Of a stretch of 64,000 nucleotides of DNA, positions 9,229 to 19,176 are shown one piece after another. The notes beneath the pieces are model-generated. The model was given only the letters and a program-made list of their open reading frames with translations. It searched no databases and was not told where the DNA came from. This DNA comes from an uncultured Muribaculaceae bacterium (GTDB lineage: Bacteria > Bacteroidota > Bacteroidia > Bacteroidales > Muribaculaceae): NCBI GenBank assembly GCA_910585275.1, contig CAJUCW010000001.1, positions 202,720-266,719 on the forward strand, read 5' to 3'. The stretch's first letter is position 1, and each line of letters opens with the position of its first letter. Both the position numbers and the translations under genes were made by a program.

Positions 9229-9801
9229 ATGAAAAGGAAAATTGCAGTTTTCGCCAGCGGCAACGGCTCGAATTTCGAAGCCATCGCCAAGGCATGCGCC
9301 GATGGGAAAATCAACGCCGAAATCGCACTTTGCGTCACCGACAATCCGGGAGCGTATGTAGTGGAACGTGCGAAAAGATTCAATGTCCCCGTCATAAAGT
9401 TCCGTCCGAAGGATTATGCCTCGAAAAAAGATTTCGAAACGATGCTCCTCGGTCATCTCCGCGAGAAAGGGGTGGAACTTATCTGCCTGGCGGGATATAT
9501 GCGAATCGTCGGAGAAACACTTCTGGAAGCATACGGCGGAAGAATCGTCAATATCCATCCTTCACTTCTTCCGGCGTTCCGTGGCGCAGATGCCATAGGG
9601 CAGGCAATGGACTACGGCGTGAAGATATTCGGAGTGTCGATACATTATGTCGATTCCTCGCTCGACGGCGGCAAAATCATTGCCCAGGCTGCAGTGGAAT
9701 ATGACGGCAACGACCGCGACGAACTCGAATCGCTCGTGCATGCGCGTGAACATGTGCTCTACCCCGCCACCGTAGCGCGTCTTGTTGACTCCTTACCTTA
9801 A
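9229..9801 (+). CDS. purN: Phosphoribosylglycinamide formyltransferase
   Basis: This 190-residue PurN starts KRKIAVFASGNGSNFEAI, the phosphate-binding glycine loop. It carries the catalytic segment NIHPSLLPAFRG (Asn and His) and the later VDSSLDGGKIIAQ with the conserved Asp. It transfers a formyl group from 10-formyl-THF to GAR. FolD, which makes that cofactor, is encoded further along the same operon. No formate-dependent PurT is seen. Confidence 0.95.
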   Translation: MKRKIAVFASGNGSNFEAIAKACADGKINAEIALCVTDNPGAYVVERAKRFNVPVIKFRPKDYASKKDFETMLLGHLREKGVELICLAGYMRIVGETLLEAYGGRIVNIHPSLLPAFRGADAIGQAMDYGVKIFGVSIHYVDSSLDGGKIIAQAAVEYDGNDRDELESLVHAREHVLYPATVARLVDSLP

Positions 9802-9829
9802 TATATAATAAAACTAACCCTACCCATAT

Positions 9830-11359
9830 ATGAGAGCTCTAATCAGCGTAAGCGATAAAACAGGAGTGGTGGAGTTTGCCACCGCCCTCAAGAACCTCGG
9901 CTGGGAACTTATCGCCACGGGAGGCACCTTGAAGGTGCTCCGTGGTTCCGGTCTTGAGGTGCTCGACATCCAGGACGTGACCGGATTTCCCGAAATCTGC
10001 GAAGGCCGTGTGAAAACACTTCATCCCAAAGTGCATGGCGGTCTCCTCGCACGCCGCGACAGCGACGACCACATGGCACAGCTTGCCGAAAACGGAATCC
10101 AGACAATCGAGATGGTTTGTGTAAACCTCTATCCTTTCGAAGCTACTATTGCCAAAGAGGGTGTCACAATGGAAGACGCGGTTGAGAACATCGACATAGG
10201 CGGACCCTCCATGCTCCGCAGCGCGGCAAAAAATTTCCGCGACGTCACCGTGGTTTGCGACCCTGCCGACTATGCCGGAATCATCGAGGAGATTACAGCC
10301 AACGGCAATACGCACCCTGAAACGCGCCTCAAACTTTCGGCCAAGGCATACACCCATACAGCCCTCTACGACAGCCACATCGCCACATATATGCGCCGCC
10401 AGGCAGGTCTCGACGAGAAACTCTTCCTTGCTTTCGACGCTATCCAGACCCTCCGCTATGGCGAAAACCCGCATCAGGCAGCCACCTTCTACCGTGCTCC
10501 GGAAGAAGTTTCCTATTCTGTGGCACACGCCCGTCAGCTCGGAGGTAAAGAACTTAGCTACAACAACATCCAGGATGCCAATGCCGCCCTTAACATCGTG
10601 CGCGAGTTCTCCGACCCTTTCTGCGTAGCACTCAAGCACATGAACCCGTGTGGCGCTGGAATCGGCAAAGACCTTCTCGAAGCGTGGACACGCGCATATG
10701 AAGCCGACAAGGTCAGCATCTATGGCGGAATCGTAGCCATGAACCGCCCCCTCACGGCAGAGGTGGCGCGTCTCATGAAACCCATCTTCCTTGAAATCGT
10801 AATGGCTCCCGCGTTTGAGCCGGAAGCCCTCGAAGTGCTCGCTTCGAAGAAAAACCTCCGTCTCCTTGAAGTGACCATGGACAATGTCAAGGCTCCGCAG
10901 AAACAATATGTAAGCGTCAACGGCGGACTTCTCGTGCAGGATTCCGACGTAGAATGCAAGGACATAACCGCCGACATGTGTGTCACCGAGCGCAAACCTA
11001 CCGAAAAAGAACTCGAAGAGCTCGACTTCGGATGGAGAATCGTGAAACATGTGAAGAGCAACGCCATCGTAGTGGTTAAGGACGGTGCAACGGCCGGTGT
11101 AGGAGCCGGACAGATGAACCGCGTCGGGTCTGCTGAAATCGCACTCGAAGAGGCTAAGGCCGCAGGTATTACCGAAGGTCTCGTGCTCGCCTCCGACGGG
11201 TTCCTCCCCTTCGGCGACACCGTGGAACTTGCATCGAAATACGGCGTGACGGCAATCGTGCAGCCGGGAGGAAGCATCCGCGACGAAGACTCTATCAAAG
11301 TGGCTAACGAGAAGGGCATAACGATGCTCTTCACAGGAATGCGTCATTTCAAGCATTGA
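9830..11359 (+). CDS. purH: Bifunctional AICAR transformylase / IMP cyclohydrolase
   Basis: This 509-residue protein has an N-terminal MGS-like cyclohydrolase domain (ISVSDKTGV, ELIATGGT, GRVKTLHPKVHGG). The AICAR transformylase domain follows, with RYGENPHQAATFYR and the catalytic KHMNPCGAG. It performs the last two steps to IMP, the first using 10-formyl-THF. Its TGA stop overlaps the ATG of purD (TGATG), suggesting coupled translation. Confidence 0.96.
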   Translation: MRALISVSDKTGVVEFATALKNLGWELIATGGTLKVLRGSGLEVLDIQDVTGFPEICEGRVKTLHPKVHGGLLARRDSDDHMAQLAENGIQTIEMVCVNLYPFEATIAKEGVTMEDAVENIDIGGPSMLRSAAKNFRDVTVVCDPADYAGIIEEITANGNTHPETRLKLSAKAYTHTALYDSHIATYMRRQAGLDEKLFLAFDAIQTLRYGENPHQAATFYRAPEEVSYSVAHARQLGGKELSYNNIQDANAALNIVREFSDPFCVALKHMNPCGAGIGKDLLEAWTRAYEADKVSIYGGIVAMNRPLTAEVARLMKPIFLEIVMAPAFEPEALEVLASKKNLRLLEVTMDNVKAPQKQYVSVNGGLLVQDSDVECKDITADMCVTERKPTEKELEELDFGWRIVKHVKSNAIVVVKDGATAGVGAGQMNRVGSAEIALEEAKAAGITEGLVLASDGFLPFGDTVELASKYGVTAIVQPGGSIRDEDSIKVANEKGITMLFTGMRHFKH

Positions 11360-12618
11360 TGGCGATGGATAAAAACAAGAAAGTATTGGTGGTAGGCAGC
11401 GGCGGACGCTGTCATGCCATCGTGAAAGCCTTGAAACGTTCTCCGAGGGTGCAGAAGATTTTCTGCGCCCCCGGCAACGCCGGAATCGAAGAAGACGCCG
11501 AATGCGTGGCAATCGGTGTGGAAGACGTTGACAACCTGGTGAAGTTTGTAGGCGACAACGGAATCGACCTCACGGTGGTCGGCCCCGAAGCCGCACTTGC
11601 CGCCGGACTCGTCAATGCCCTTGAAGCGGCCGGCCACAAGGCGTTCGGTCCGACGAAAGAGGCTGCAAAGATTGAAAGCAGCAAGGAATTTGCCAAGCAG
11701 ATAATGGCGAAATACGGAGTCCCCACTTCGGGCTACGAGGCGTTTGACGATTTCGATGCCGCTTGGGGCTACGTAAAAAACCGTCCGCTTCCGGCCGTAA
11801 TAAAATACGACGGACTCGCCGCCGGCAAGGGCGTTGTGGTGGCCATGAGCTATGATGAGGCTGAGGCCGCTCTTCGCGACATGCTCCTCGATTCCAGTTT
11901 CGGAAAGGGTCGCGTAGTCGTGGAAGATTTCCTCGAAGGCCCGGAGTTCTCTTTCATGTGTGTGGTTTCGGGCCACAAGGTTTATCCGCTTGCAATGGCG
12001 CAAGACCATAAGCGTGCGTTCGACGGCGATAAAGGCCCCAACACCGGCGGCATGGGTGCATATTCGCCCGTACCGTTCGTCACCGACGAAATCCGCGACA
12101 TAGCTCTCAAAGAGATTATACAGCGCACCGCAGATGCACTCGTGGCAGAAGGTGTGCCGTTCAAGGGAGTGCTCTACGGCGGACTAATCCTCACCAAGGA
12201 GGGCCCGAAGGTAATAGAATTCAACGCTCGTTTCGGCGACCCGGAGACCGAAGTCGTTCTGCCACGTCTCGAAAGCGACTTCTACGACCTCGTGGAAGCT
12301 GCCGTGGAAGGTCTCGACTGCGAGACAAAATGGAGCGACGATGCTTATCTCGGCGTTGTGCTTGCCTCCGACGGTTATCCCGGATCATATGAGAAGGGCA
12401 TGGAGATAAAAGGTCTTGAAAATGTCGATGCCGAAGTCTATCACATGGGCACAAAGCGCGAGGGAAGAAAGATTCTCACTGCCGGAGGCCGCGTGCTGAT
12501 GGTGGTGGGCAAAGGCCGCACCATCTCCGAGGCCAACGAAGCGGCGAAAGCGGAAATCGCAAAAATCGACTGCCCCTCCCTTTTCCATCGCACCGACATC
12601 GGCAAAGCATCACTCTGA
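11359..12618 (+). CDS. purD: Phosphoribosylamine-glycine ligase (GAR synthetase)
   Basis: This 419-residue protein has the ATP-grasp segment KYDGLAAGKGVVV and the metal/phosphate end IEFNARFGDPETEV. It ligates phosphoribosylamine and glycine to GAR. The ATG at 11359 overlaps the purH stop. An odd point is the N-terminal glycine motif, which reads GSGGRCHAI where the family almost always has GGREHA. The acidic residue is replaced by Cys while the rest of the protein looks intact. Confidence 0.94.
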   Translation: MAMDKNKKVLVVGSGGRCHAIVKALKRSPRVQKIFCAPGNAGIEEDAECVAIGVEDVDNLVKFVGDNGIDLTVVGPEAALAAGLVNALEAAGHKAFGPTKEAAKIESSKEFAKQIMAKYGVPTSGYEAFDDFDAAWGYVKNRPLPAVIKYDGLAAGKGVVVAMSYDEAEAALRDMLLDSSFGKGRVVVEDFLEGPEFSFMCVVSGHKVYPLAMAQDHKRAFDGDKGPNTGGMGAYSPVPFVTDEIRDIALKEIIQRTADALVAEGVPFKGVLYGGLILTKEGPKVIEFNARFGDPETEVVLPRLESDFYDLVEAAVEGLDCETKWSDDAYLGVVLASDGYPGSYEKGMEIKGLENVDAEVYHMGTKREGRKILTAGGRVLMVVGKGRTISEANEAAKAEIAKIDCPSLFHRTDIGKASL

Positions 12619-12656
12619 ACAAATTTTAAAACATTAAATCAATTCTCATTTTAGAG

Positions 12657-13514
12657 ATGACAATAAGCGGAACCCAATTAGCTAAGGAACTGAAGCAAGA
12701 CGTGGCTGCACGTGTTGCGGAAGTGAAAGAAAAATACGGACGCGCCCCTCATCTTGTGGTGATTCTTGTGGGAGAAGACCCTGCGAGCCAGTCATACGTG
12801 AAAGGTAAGGGACGCGACGCGGAAGAGGTAGGCTTCAAGAGCACCACCATCCGTCGCCCCGCCGACATCACCGAAGAGGAACTCCTCGCGATGATTGCGG
12901 AGCTCAACGCCGACGACTCGGTTGACGGCGTGCTCGTGCAGCTGCCTCTCCCCCGCCACATCAATGAAGACAAGGTGATTGAAGCCATCTCCAAGGAAAA
13001 GGACGTTGACGGGTTCCACCCCGGCAACGTGGCATCGCTTTGGCAGAAACTACCCTGCACACTTCCCTGCACGCCGAAAGGTATCATCAAGCTCCTCGAC
13101 AAGGCGGGAGTGCAGATTGAAGGCAAAAAAGCCGTTGTTATCGGACGTAGCAACATCGTAGGCCTCCCTGCCGCCAAGTTGCTTCTCGACCGCAACGCTA
13201 CCGTCACTATGGCACACAGCCGCACTAAAGACCTCGCTAAAATCGCCTCGGAAGCCGACATTCTCGTGGTGGCGATAGGCCGCCCCCGTTTCGTCACTGC
13301 CGACATGGTAGGCGAAGGCGCGGCGGTAATCGATGTGGGCGTGAACCGTGATCCCGAGACAGGCAAACTCTGCGGCGACGTGGATTTCGACGCCGTCTGC
13401 GCAAAAGCTTCGGTCATTACCCCCGTGCCGGGCGGCGTGGGCCCCATGACACGTGCCTGTCTCATGGAAAACACACTGGAATGTTTCATCCGCAAGATGG
13501 AAAACGGTAAATAA
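12657..13514 (+). CDS. folD: Bifunctional methylene-THF dehydrogenase / methenyl-THF cyclohydrolase
   Basis: At 285 residues this is normal FolD length. It has VGEDPASQSYVKGK (with the catalytic Tyr/Lys region), VQLPLPRHINE, the NADP-fold motif VIGRSNIVGLPAA and the C-terminal PVPGGVGPMTRACLMENT. It makes the 10-formyl-THF that PurN and PurH consume, so its placement inside the purine operon is functionally sensible. It lies 38 bp after purD and 29 bp before purB. Confidence 0.95.
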   Translation: MTISGTQLAKELKQDVAARVAEVKEKYGRAPHLVVILVGEDPASQSYVKGKGRDAEEVGFKSTTIRRPADITEEELLAMIAELNADDSVDGVLVQLPLPRHINEDKVIEAISKEKDVDGFHPGNVASLWQKLPCTLPCTPKGIIKLLDKAGVQIEGKKAVVIGRSNIVGLPAAKLLLDRNATVTMAHSRTKDLAKIASEADILVVAIGRPRFVTADMVGEGAAVIDVGVNRDPETGKLCGDVDFDAVCAKASVITPVPGGVGPMTRACLMENTLECFIRKMENGK

Positions 13515-13543
13515 ATTACAAAACGATAAAACAACAATACAAC

Positions 13544-14842
13544 ATGATAGAAAGATATGGAAGGGATGTGATGCGCGAGGTCTGGACCGAGGAAAACAAA
13601 TTCCGCGCGTATCTCAAGGTAGAACTCCTTGCCGCAGAGGCATGGAGGGAGCTTGGGGTGGTTCCCGCCGAAGACGTTGAGAAACTCAACGCCAAAGCTA
13701 CGTTCAACATTGACCGCATCAAGGAAATAGAACTCCAGACGCGCCACGACATCGTTGCGTTCACCCGTACTGTCAGCGAGTCGCTCGGCGACGAACGCAA
13801 GTGGGTTCATTACGGCCTAACATCGACCGACGTGGTCGATACAGCCAACGGTTATCTTTTCAAGCAAGCCAACGAAATCCTTCTCAAGGATATCGAAGAA
13901 TACATCGAGATGCTTAAGAAGCAAGCCATCCGCTTCAAAAAGCTCCCCTGCATCGGACGCACGCACGGCATCCATGCCGACATCACGTCGTTTGGCTTGA
14001 AATGGGTGCTCTGGCTTGCGGAGATGCGTCGCAACCTCGAGCGTTTCAAGGCTGCAGCAAGGGGTGTGGAAGTGGGCAAAATCAGCGGTGCCGTCGGCAA
14101 CTTCGCCAACATTCCCCCGTTTGTGCAGGACTACGTTTGCGAAAAACTTGGCATCGACAGTTCCGACATCAGCACACAGGTAATCCAGCGTGACCGCCAT
14201 GCCTACTACATGGCTACGCTCGCCCTCATCGGTGCAAGCCTCGAACAGATGGCTCTCGAAGTGCGCAATCTGCAGCGCACGGAGGTACACGAAGTGGAGG
14301 AGGCCTTCGGCAAAGGACAGAAAGGCTCTTCCGCAATGCCCCACAAGCGCAACCCTGTAAGCAGTGAAAATATATGCGGATGTGCGCGTGTGCTTCGCGG
14401 ATACATGGCCACCGCATATGAGAACGTAGCCCTCTGGCACGAGCGCGACATCTCGCACTCAGCTACCGAACGCATCATTATGCCCGACGCCACAATCCTT
14501 CTCGACTACATGCTCAACCGCATGAAAGGAATCCTTGAGAACCTCGTGGTGTTTGAAGACCAGATGATGGCAAACATCTACCGCACCAACGGAGTGATTT
14601 TCGCTCAGCGCGTGATGAATGCACTCATCGACAAAGGCTTCGTGCGTGAAAAGGCTTACGACACCGTGCAGCCTATCGCAATGAAAGCAATGAGCCTCGG
14701 AGCTTCTTATCAAGACCTTCTCAAGCAAGACCCCGTGGTGATGGGTGCGCTCTCAGAGGAAGAGCTTGACAACTGCTTCACGCTCGACTACTATTTCAAA
14801 AATATCGACCACATCTACAAACGCAATAAATTAGAAGAATAA
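13544..14842 (+). CDS. purB: Adenylosuccinate lyase
   Basis: This 432-residue member of the fumarase/aspartase superfamily has HYGLTSTDVVDTA, GRTHGIHA and the flexible signature loop GSSAMPHKRNP with the catalytic serine. It acts twice in the pathway, on SAICAR and on adenylosuccinate. Its TAA stop overlaps the purA start (TAATG at 14840-14844). Confidence 0.95.
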   Translation: MIERYGRDVMREVWTEENKFRAYLKVELLAAEAWRELGVVPAEDVEKLNAKATFNIDRIKEIELQTRHDIVAFTRTVSESLGDERKWVHYGLTSTDVVDTANGYLFKQANEILLKDIEEYIEMLKKQAIRFKKLPCIGRTHGIHADITSFGLKWVLWLAEMRRNLERFKAAARGVEVGKISGAVGNFANIPPFVQDYVCEKLGIDSSDISTQVIQRDRHAYYMATLALIGASLEQMALEVRNLQRTEVHEVEEAFGKGQKGSSAMPHKRNPVSSENICGCARVLRGYMATAYENVALWHERDISHSATERIIMPDATILLDYMLNRMKGILENLVVFEDQMMANIYRTNGVIFAQRVMNALIDKGFVREKAYDTVQPIAMKAMSLGASYQDLLKQDPVVMGALSEEELDNCFTLDYYFKNIDHIYKRNKLEE

Positions 14843-16134
14843 TGTCGGAAAGATTAGTTGTCATCGGCTCCCAATGGGGCGATGAAGGTAAAGGTAAAAT
14901 TACCGACTATTTCGCATGCCGCGCCGATATGGTGGTGCGCTACCAGGGCGGGAACAATGCCGGACACAGCGTAATGTTCAACGGCCACAAGTATTCGCTC
15001 CAGAGCATCCCATCCGGTATTTTCAACCCCAAGACCGTCAACGTCATGGGCAACGGCATGGTGGTTAACCCGGAATCCGTGCTCGTGGAGCTTCAGAAAC
15101 TCCACGACCAGGGCGTCAACGATTATCAGCTCTTCATCTCCGACCGCGCAGCCATGGTGATGCCCTGGCATTCCGCGCTCGACGGGGCTTACGAAGGGCT
15201 GAAAGGGGGCAAACTCATCGGAACCACAAAGAAAGGTATCGGCCCAGCATACAGCGACAAATATAGCCGCGTCGGACTCCGCATGGGCGACCTCCTCGAA
15301 CCCGAATATTTTGCCGAAAGGCTCAAGGCGGCCCTCGAAGAGAAGAACATGGAATTGAATATGCTCGGACTTCCTACCTACGATTTCCAGCAGGTTTATG
15401 ACCGTTATATGGAAATCGCCAAGATTCTCGGTCCGCGCATAGTAGATACGTCAGACCTCATCAACAAGGCTCTCCTTACCGATAAGAAAATTCTTTTCGA
15501 AGGGGCACAGGGCATGATGCTCTGCATAGACCACGGCACATACCCGTTCGTCACGTCTTCAACGCCGTCTTCGGCAAGCGTGCCTGTAGGGGCCGGCATC
15601 TCCCCGAAATGGATCGACAATGTCGTGGGTGTGGCCAAGGCTTACTGCACACGCGTTGGCGAGGGTCCCTTCCCCACCGAACTCTTCGACGAGATTTCGC
15701 ATGAAATTCGCGAACGCGGCCACGAATACGGCACCGTAACGGGACGCCCGCGCCGTGTGGGTTGGTTCGACGCCGTGGTGGCACGCTACACGAGCCGCCT
15801 CGCCGGCATCGACAACTGGGCGCTCATGCTCTTCGACGTGCTCTCGGGTCTCGACAAAGTGAAAATATGCACGCACTACGAACTCGACGGAAAGATTATC
15901 GACACTCCGCCATCCACAATTTCGAAGCTCGCTCGCTGCAAGCCGGTATATGTGGAACTCGACGGCTGGAAGGAAGACATCACCGGCGTGAAATCGTATG
16001 ACGAACTTCCTGACAACGCCAAGGCATACGTGCGTAAAATCGAGGAACTCACCGGTGTGCCCGTAGGTGTGATTTCTGTAGGCCCCGACCGCACGCAGAC
16101 CATCCTTATTTCCGAGAAACTGAAAAACTTCTAA
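14842..16134 (+). CDS. purA: Adenylosuccinate synthetase
   Basis: This 430-residue protein opens with the PurA signature GSQWGDEGKGKITDYF, containing the catalytic Asp and GTP loop. It continues with GNNAGHSV, GTTKKGIGPAYSDK and FEGAQGMMLCIDHGTYPFVTS. It converts IMP and aspartate to adenylosuccinate with GTP. Together with the adjacent purB it forms the AMP branch of the operon. Confidence 0.96.
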   Translation: MSERLVVIGSQWGDEGKGKITDYFACRADMVVRYQGGNNAGHSVMFNGHKYSLQSIPSGIFNPKTVNVMGNGMVVNPESVLVELQKLHDQGVNDYQLFISDRAAMVMPWHSALDGAYEGLKGGKLIGTTKKGIGPAYSDKYSRVGLRMGDLLEPEYFAERLKAALEEKNMELNMLGLPTYDFQQVYDRYMEIAKILGPRIVDTSDLINKALLTDKKILFEGAQGMMLCIDHGTYPFVTSSTPSSASVPVGAGISPKWIDNVVGVAKAYCTRVGEGPFPTELFDEISHEIRERGHEYGTVTGRPRRVGWFDAVVARYTSRLAGIDNWALMLFDVLSGLDKVKICTHYELDGKIIDTPPSTISKLARCKPVYVELDGWKEDITGVKSYDELPDNAKAYVRKIEELTGVPVGVISVGPDRTQTILISEKLKNF

Positions 16135-16164
16135 AAGTCCTAATCATTAACAAAACTATCGACA

Positions 16165-17637
16165 ATGTCATTCTTATCAGAAAAAGTAGCAGAAGAAGGC
16201 ATGACGTTTGACGACGTCCTCCTCGTCCCGGCATATTCCGAGGTGACACCTAACATGGTGGAAGTGAAAACACGTTTCTCACGCAATATCTCCCTCAACA
16301 TTCCCGTGGTGTCTGCCGCCATGGACACCGTCACCGAGGCTGCCATGGCCATAGCCATAGCCCGGCAGGGTGGAATCGGCGTCATCCACAAGAACATGCC
16401 GATTGAAGCTCAGGCTGCCCAGGTGCGCAAAGTGAAACGTGCCGAAAGCGGAATGATTTTCGACCCCGTCACCATCACCCCGGAGCAGACCGTAGGCGAC
16501 GCACAAAGAATGATGCATGAGAACCATATCGGCGGAATCCCGGTGGTTGACGCCGAAGGGAAGCTTGTGGGTATCGTCACCAACCGCGACCTCCGTTTCC
16601 AGACACAGGAGAATCTTCCAATCGCCGAGGTCATGACCAAAGACAATATCGTCACCACCACAAACCCTGACCTTGCGGAAGCTTCTCAGATTCTTCTTCG
16701 CCACAAAATCGAAAAACTTCCCGTGGTGGATAAGGACAACAAGCTTATTGGGCTTATCACATACCGCGACATCACAAAAATACAGGACTATCCCAAAGCA
16801 TGCAAGGACTCCAAGGGCCGTCTCCGCGTGGCTGCGGGCGTGGGTGTCACGAGCGACACTCTTAAACGTGTGGAAGCCCTCGTGCATGCCGGAGTGGATG
16901 CCGTGGTAATCGATACTGCCCACGGCCATTCAGCCAACGTGGTCAACACTCTCAAGGCCGTGAAAGAGAAATTCCCGGAGATTGACGTGCTCGTTGGCAA
17001 TATCGCCACGGCAGAGGCCGCCGAATATCTTATCGCCAACGGTGCCGACGGAATAAAGGTGGGCATAGGCCCCGGTTCAATCTGCACCACCCGCATAGTA
17101 GCCGGTGTAGGCGTGCCACAGCTCAGCGCCATCTTCAACTGCTCGCAGGTGGCCAAGAAGCACGGCGTGCCTGTAATCGGAGACGGCGGTCTCCGTTATT
17201 CGGGCGACGTGGTGAAAGCCATAGCCGCAGGCGCCGACTGCGTCATGATGGGCTCCATGCTCGCAGGCACAGAGGAGTCTCCCGGTGAAACCATCATCTA
17301 CAACGGTCGTAAATTCAAGGCATACCGTGGCATGGGTTCCATCGAGGCAATGCAGGCAGGGTCGAAAGACCGCTATTTCCAGAGCGAAACCTGCGATTCG
17401 AGCAAGTTCGTACCGGAAGGAATCGTGGCGCGCGTACCCTACAAAGGCACACTCGCAGAGACAATCTACCAGCTCCTCGGAGGACTCCGTTCGGGCATGG
17501 GCTATTGCGGTGCAAAGGATATCGACTCGCTCCACAACGCCAAGTTCGTTCGCATCACCTCCGCAGGCGTTATCGAAAACCATCCTCACGACGTGACAAT
17601 CACCAAAGAGGCACCCAACTATTCACGAGGAGAATAA
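16165..17637 (+). CDS. guaB: Inosine-5'-monophosphate dehydrogenase
   Basis: This 490-residue IMPDH has two CBS modules inserted at about residues 95-210. Its barrel contains the catalytic loop GPGSICTTRIVAGVG with Cys307, the IMP phosphate segment DGGLRYSGDVVKA, and the flap region YRGMGSIEAM. It oxidises IMP to XMP. It is separated from guaA by only 12 bp, giving a complete GMP branch. Confidence 0.96.
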   Translation: MSFLSEKVAEEGMTFDDVLLVPAYSEVTPNMVEVKTRFSRNISLNIPVVSAAMDTVTEAAMAIAIARQGGIGVIHKNMPIEAQAAQVRKVKRAESGMIFDPVTITPEQTVGDAQRMMHENHIGGIPVVDAEGKLVGIVTNRDLRFQTQENLPIAEVMTKDNIVTTTNPDLAEASQILLRHKIEKLPVVDKDNKLIGLITYRDITKIQDYPKACKDSKGRLRVAAGVGVTSDTLKRVEALVHAGVDAVVIDTAHGHSANVVNTLKAVKEKFPEIDVLVGNIATAEAAEYLIANGADGIKVGIGPGSICTTRIVAGVGVPQLSAIFNCSQVAKKHGVPVIGDGGLRYSGDVVKAIAAGADCVMMGSMLAGTEESPGETIIYNGRKFKAYRGMGSIEAMQAGSKDRYFQSETCDSSKFVPEGIVARVPYKGTLAETIYQLLGGLRSGMGYCGAKDIDSLHNAKFVRITSAGVIENHPHDVTITKEAPNYSRGE

Positions 17638-17649
17638 CACACACTGAAT

Positions 17650-19176
17650 ATGGAAAAAATACTGATATTGGACTTCGGTTCGCAATACACCCAGCTGATA
17701 GCACGTCGTGTGCGTGAGCTCAACGTATATTGCGAAATCCATCCTTTCAACAAGATTCCGGAGCTCGACGGCGACGTGAAGGGAGTAATCCTGTCGGGGT
17801 CGCCCTCTTCCGTGCGCGATGCCGACGCTCCAAAGCCTGACCTTTCCGCCATCAAGGGGAAACTTCCGCTTCTTGGCGTATGCTACGGAGCGCAGCTGCT
17901 CGCCTACGAGTATGGCGGCGACGTAGAGGGGGCGCCCTCCCGCGAATACGGACGTGCAATGCTCCGAGTGGTTGACCCCATCGACTCGCTGATGCTCAAC
18001 GTCCCCTCCCCCACTCAAGTGTGGATGAGCCACGGCGACACCATCACCAAACTTCCCGAAAACTACAGAATCATTGGTTCTACGGAAAACGTGAAAGCCG
18101 CTGCCTATCACATAGAGGGTGAGAAGACATGGGGCATACAGTTCCATCCTGAGGTGTATCATTCCACCGATGGCAAACAGATTCTCGCCAACTTCGTACT
18201 CGGCATCTGCGGATGTTCCGGCACATGGAGCCCGGCTTCGTTCATCGAGACCACGGTAGAAGAACTACGCCAGAAACTCGGCGACGACCGTGTCATCCTC
18301 GGTCTTTCGGGTGGTGTTGACTCCTCTGTGGCCGCAATGTTGCTCCACAAAGCAATCGGCGACCATCTCACATGTATCTTCGTCAACAACGGTCTTCTGC
18401 GCAAGAATGAGTTCGACGAGGTTCTCGACTCATACAAGCACATGGGACTCAACGTTATCGGTGTTGACGCAAGCGAGCGTTTCTATGCCGACCTCAAAGG
18501 CGTGACCGACCCCGAACAGAAGCGCAAGATTATCGGCAAGGACTTCGTGGAAGTGTTCAACGCCGAGGCGAAGAAGATAGAGGGCGCAAGCTGGCTCGCA
18601 CAGGGCACCATCTACCCCGACGTAATCGAAAGCTGCTCCGTGAAAGGCCCGTCGGCCACTATCAAGAGCCACCACAATGTAGGAGGTCTCCCCAAAGAGA
18701 TGAACCTCAAGATTGTCGAGCCGCTTCGTCTTCTCTTCAAAGATGAAGTGCGCCGCGTGGGCAAAGCCATGGATATGGATCCGCGTCTTCTTGGCCGTCA
18801 CCCCTTCCCGGGTCCCGGACTTGGCATCCGCATCCTCGGGGAAGTCACCCCGGAGAAAGTGCGCGTGCTTCAGGAAGCCGACGCCATCTTCATCAACGGA
18901 CTCCGCAAGGAAGGGCTCTACGACTCCGTATGGCAGGCGGGGGTAATGCTCCTTCCAGTGCAGAGCGTAGGCGTGATGGGCGATGAAAGGACCTATGAGA
19001 GTTGCGTAGCGCTACGCGCCGTAATCTCAACCGACGGTATGACCGCCGACTGGGTACACCTCCCCTATGAATTCCTCGCCAACGTCAGCAACGAAATCAT
19101 CAACAAGGTACGCGGCGTGAACCGAGTAGTCTATGACATCTCCTCCAAACCGCCGGCCACAATCGAGTGGGAGTAA
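17650..19176 (+). CDS. guaA: GMP synthase, glutamine-hydrolysing
   Basis: This 508-residue protein has an N-terminal class I glutaminase with nucleophile Cys78 in LGVCYGAQLLAYEYGG and the His-Glu pair in IQFHPEVYHS. It then has the PP-loop ATP pyrophosphatase motif LSGGVDSSV and the C-terminal dimerisation domain ending PPATIEWE. It aminates XMP to GMP and is the last gene of the operon. Its final 46 bp overlap, tail to tail, the 3' end of the minus-strand amidase gene, so no ordinary terminator fits directly after it. Confidence 0.96.
   Translation: MEKILILDFGSQYTQLIARRVRELNVYCEIHPFNKIPELDGDVKGVILSGSPSSVRDADAPKPDLSAIKGKLPLLGVCYGAQLLAYEYGGDVEGAPSREYGRAMLRVVDPIDSLMLNVPSPTQVWMSHGDTITKLPENYRIIGSTENVKAAAYHIEGEKTWGIQFHPEVYHSTDGKQILANFVLGICGCSGTWSPASFIETTVEELRQKLGDDRVILGLSGGVDSSVAAMLLHKAIGDHLTCIFVNNGLLRKNEFDEVLDSYKHMGLNVIGVDASERFYADLKGVTDPEQKRKIIGKDFVEVFNAEAKKIEGASWLAQGTIYPDVIESCSVKGPSATIKSHHNVGGLPKEMNLKIVEPLRLLFKDEVRRVGKAMDMDPRLLGRHPFPGPGLGIRILGEVTPEKVRVLQEADAIFINGLRKEGLYDSVWQAGVMLLPVQSVGVMGDERTYESCVALRAVISTDGMTADWVHLPYEFLANVSNEIINKVRGVNRVVYDISSKPPATIEWE

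Noticed and set aside
9839..11512. 557-codon minus-strand open frame opposite purH and purD
   Set aside because: It mirrors the codon bias of the real plus-strand genes, has no recognisable domain and covers two unmistakable enzymes.
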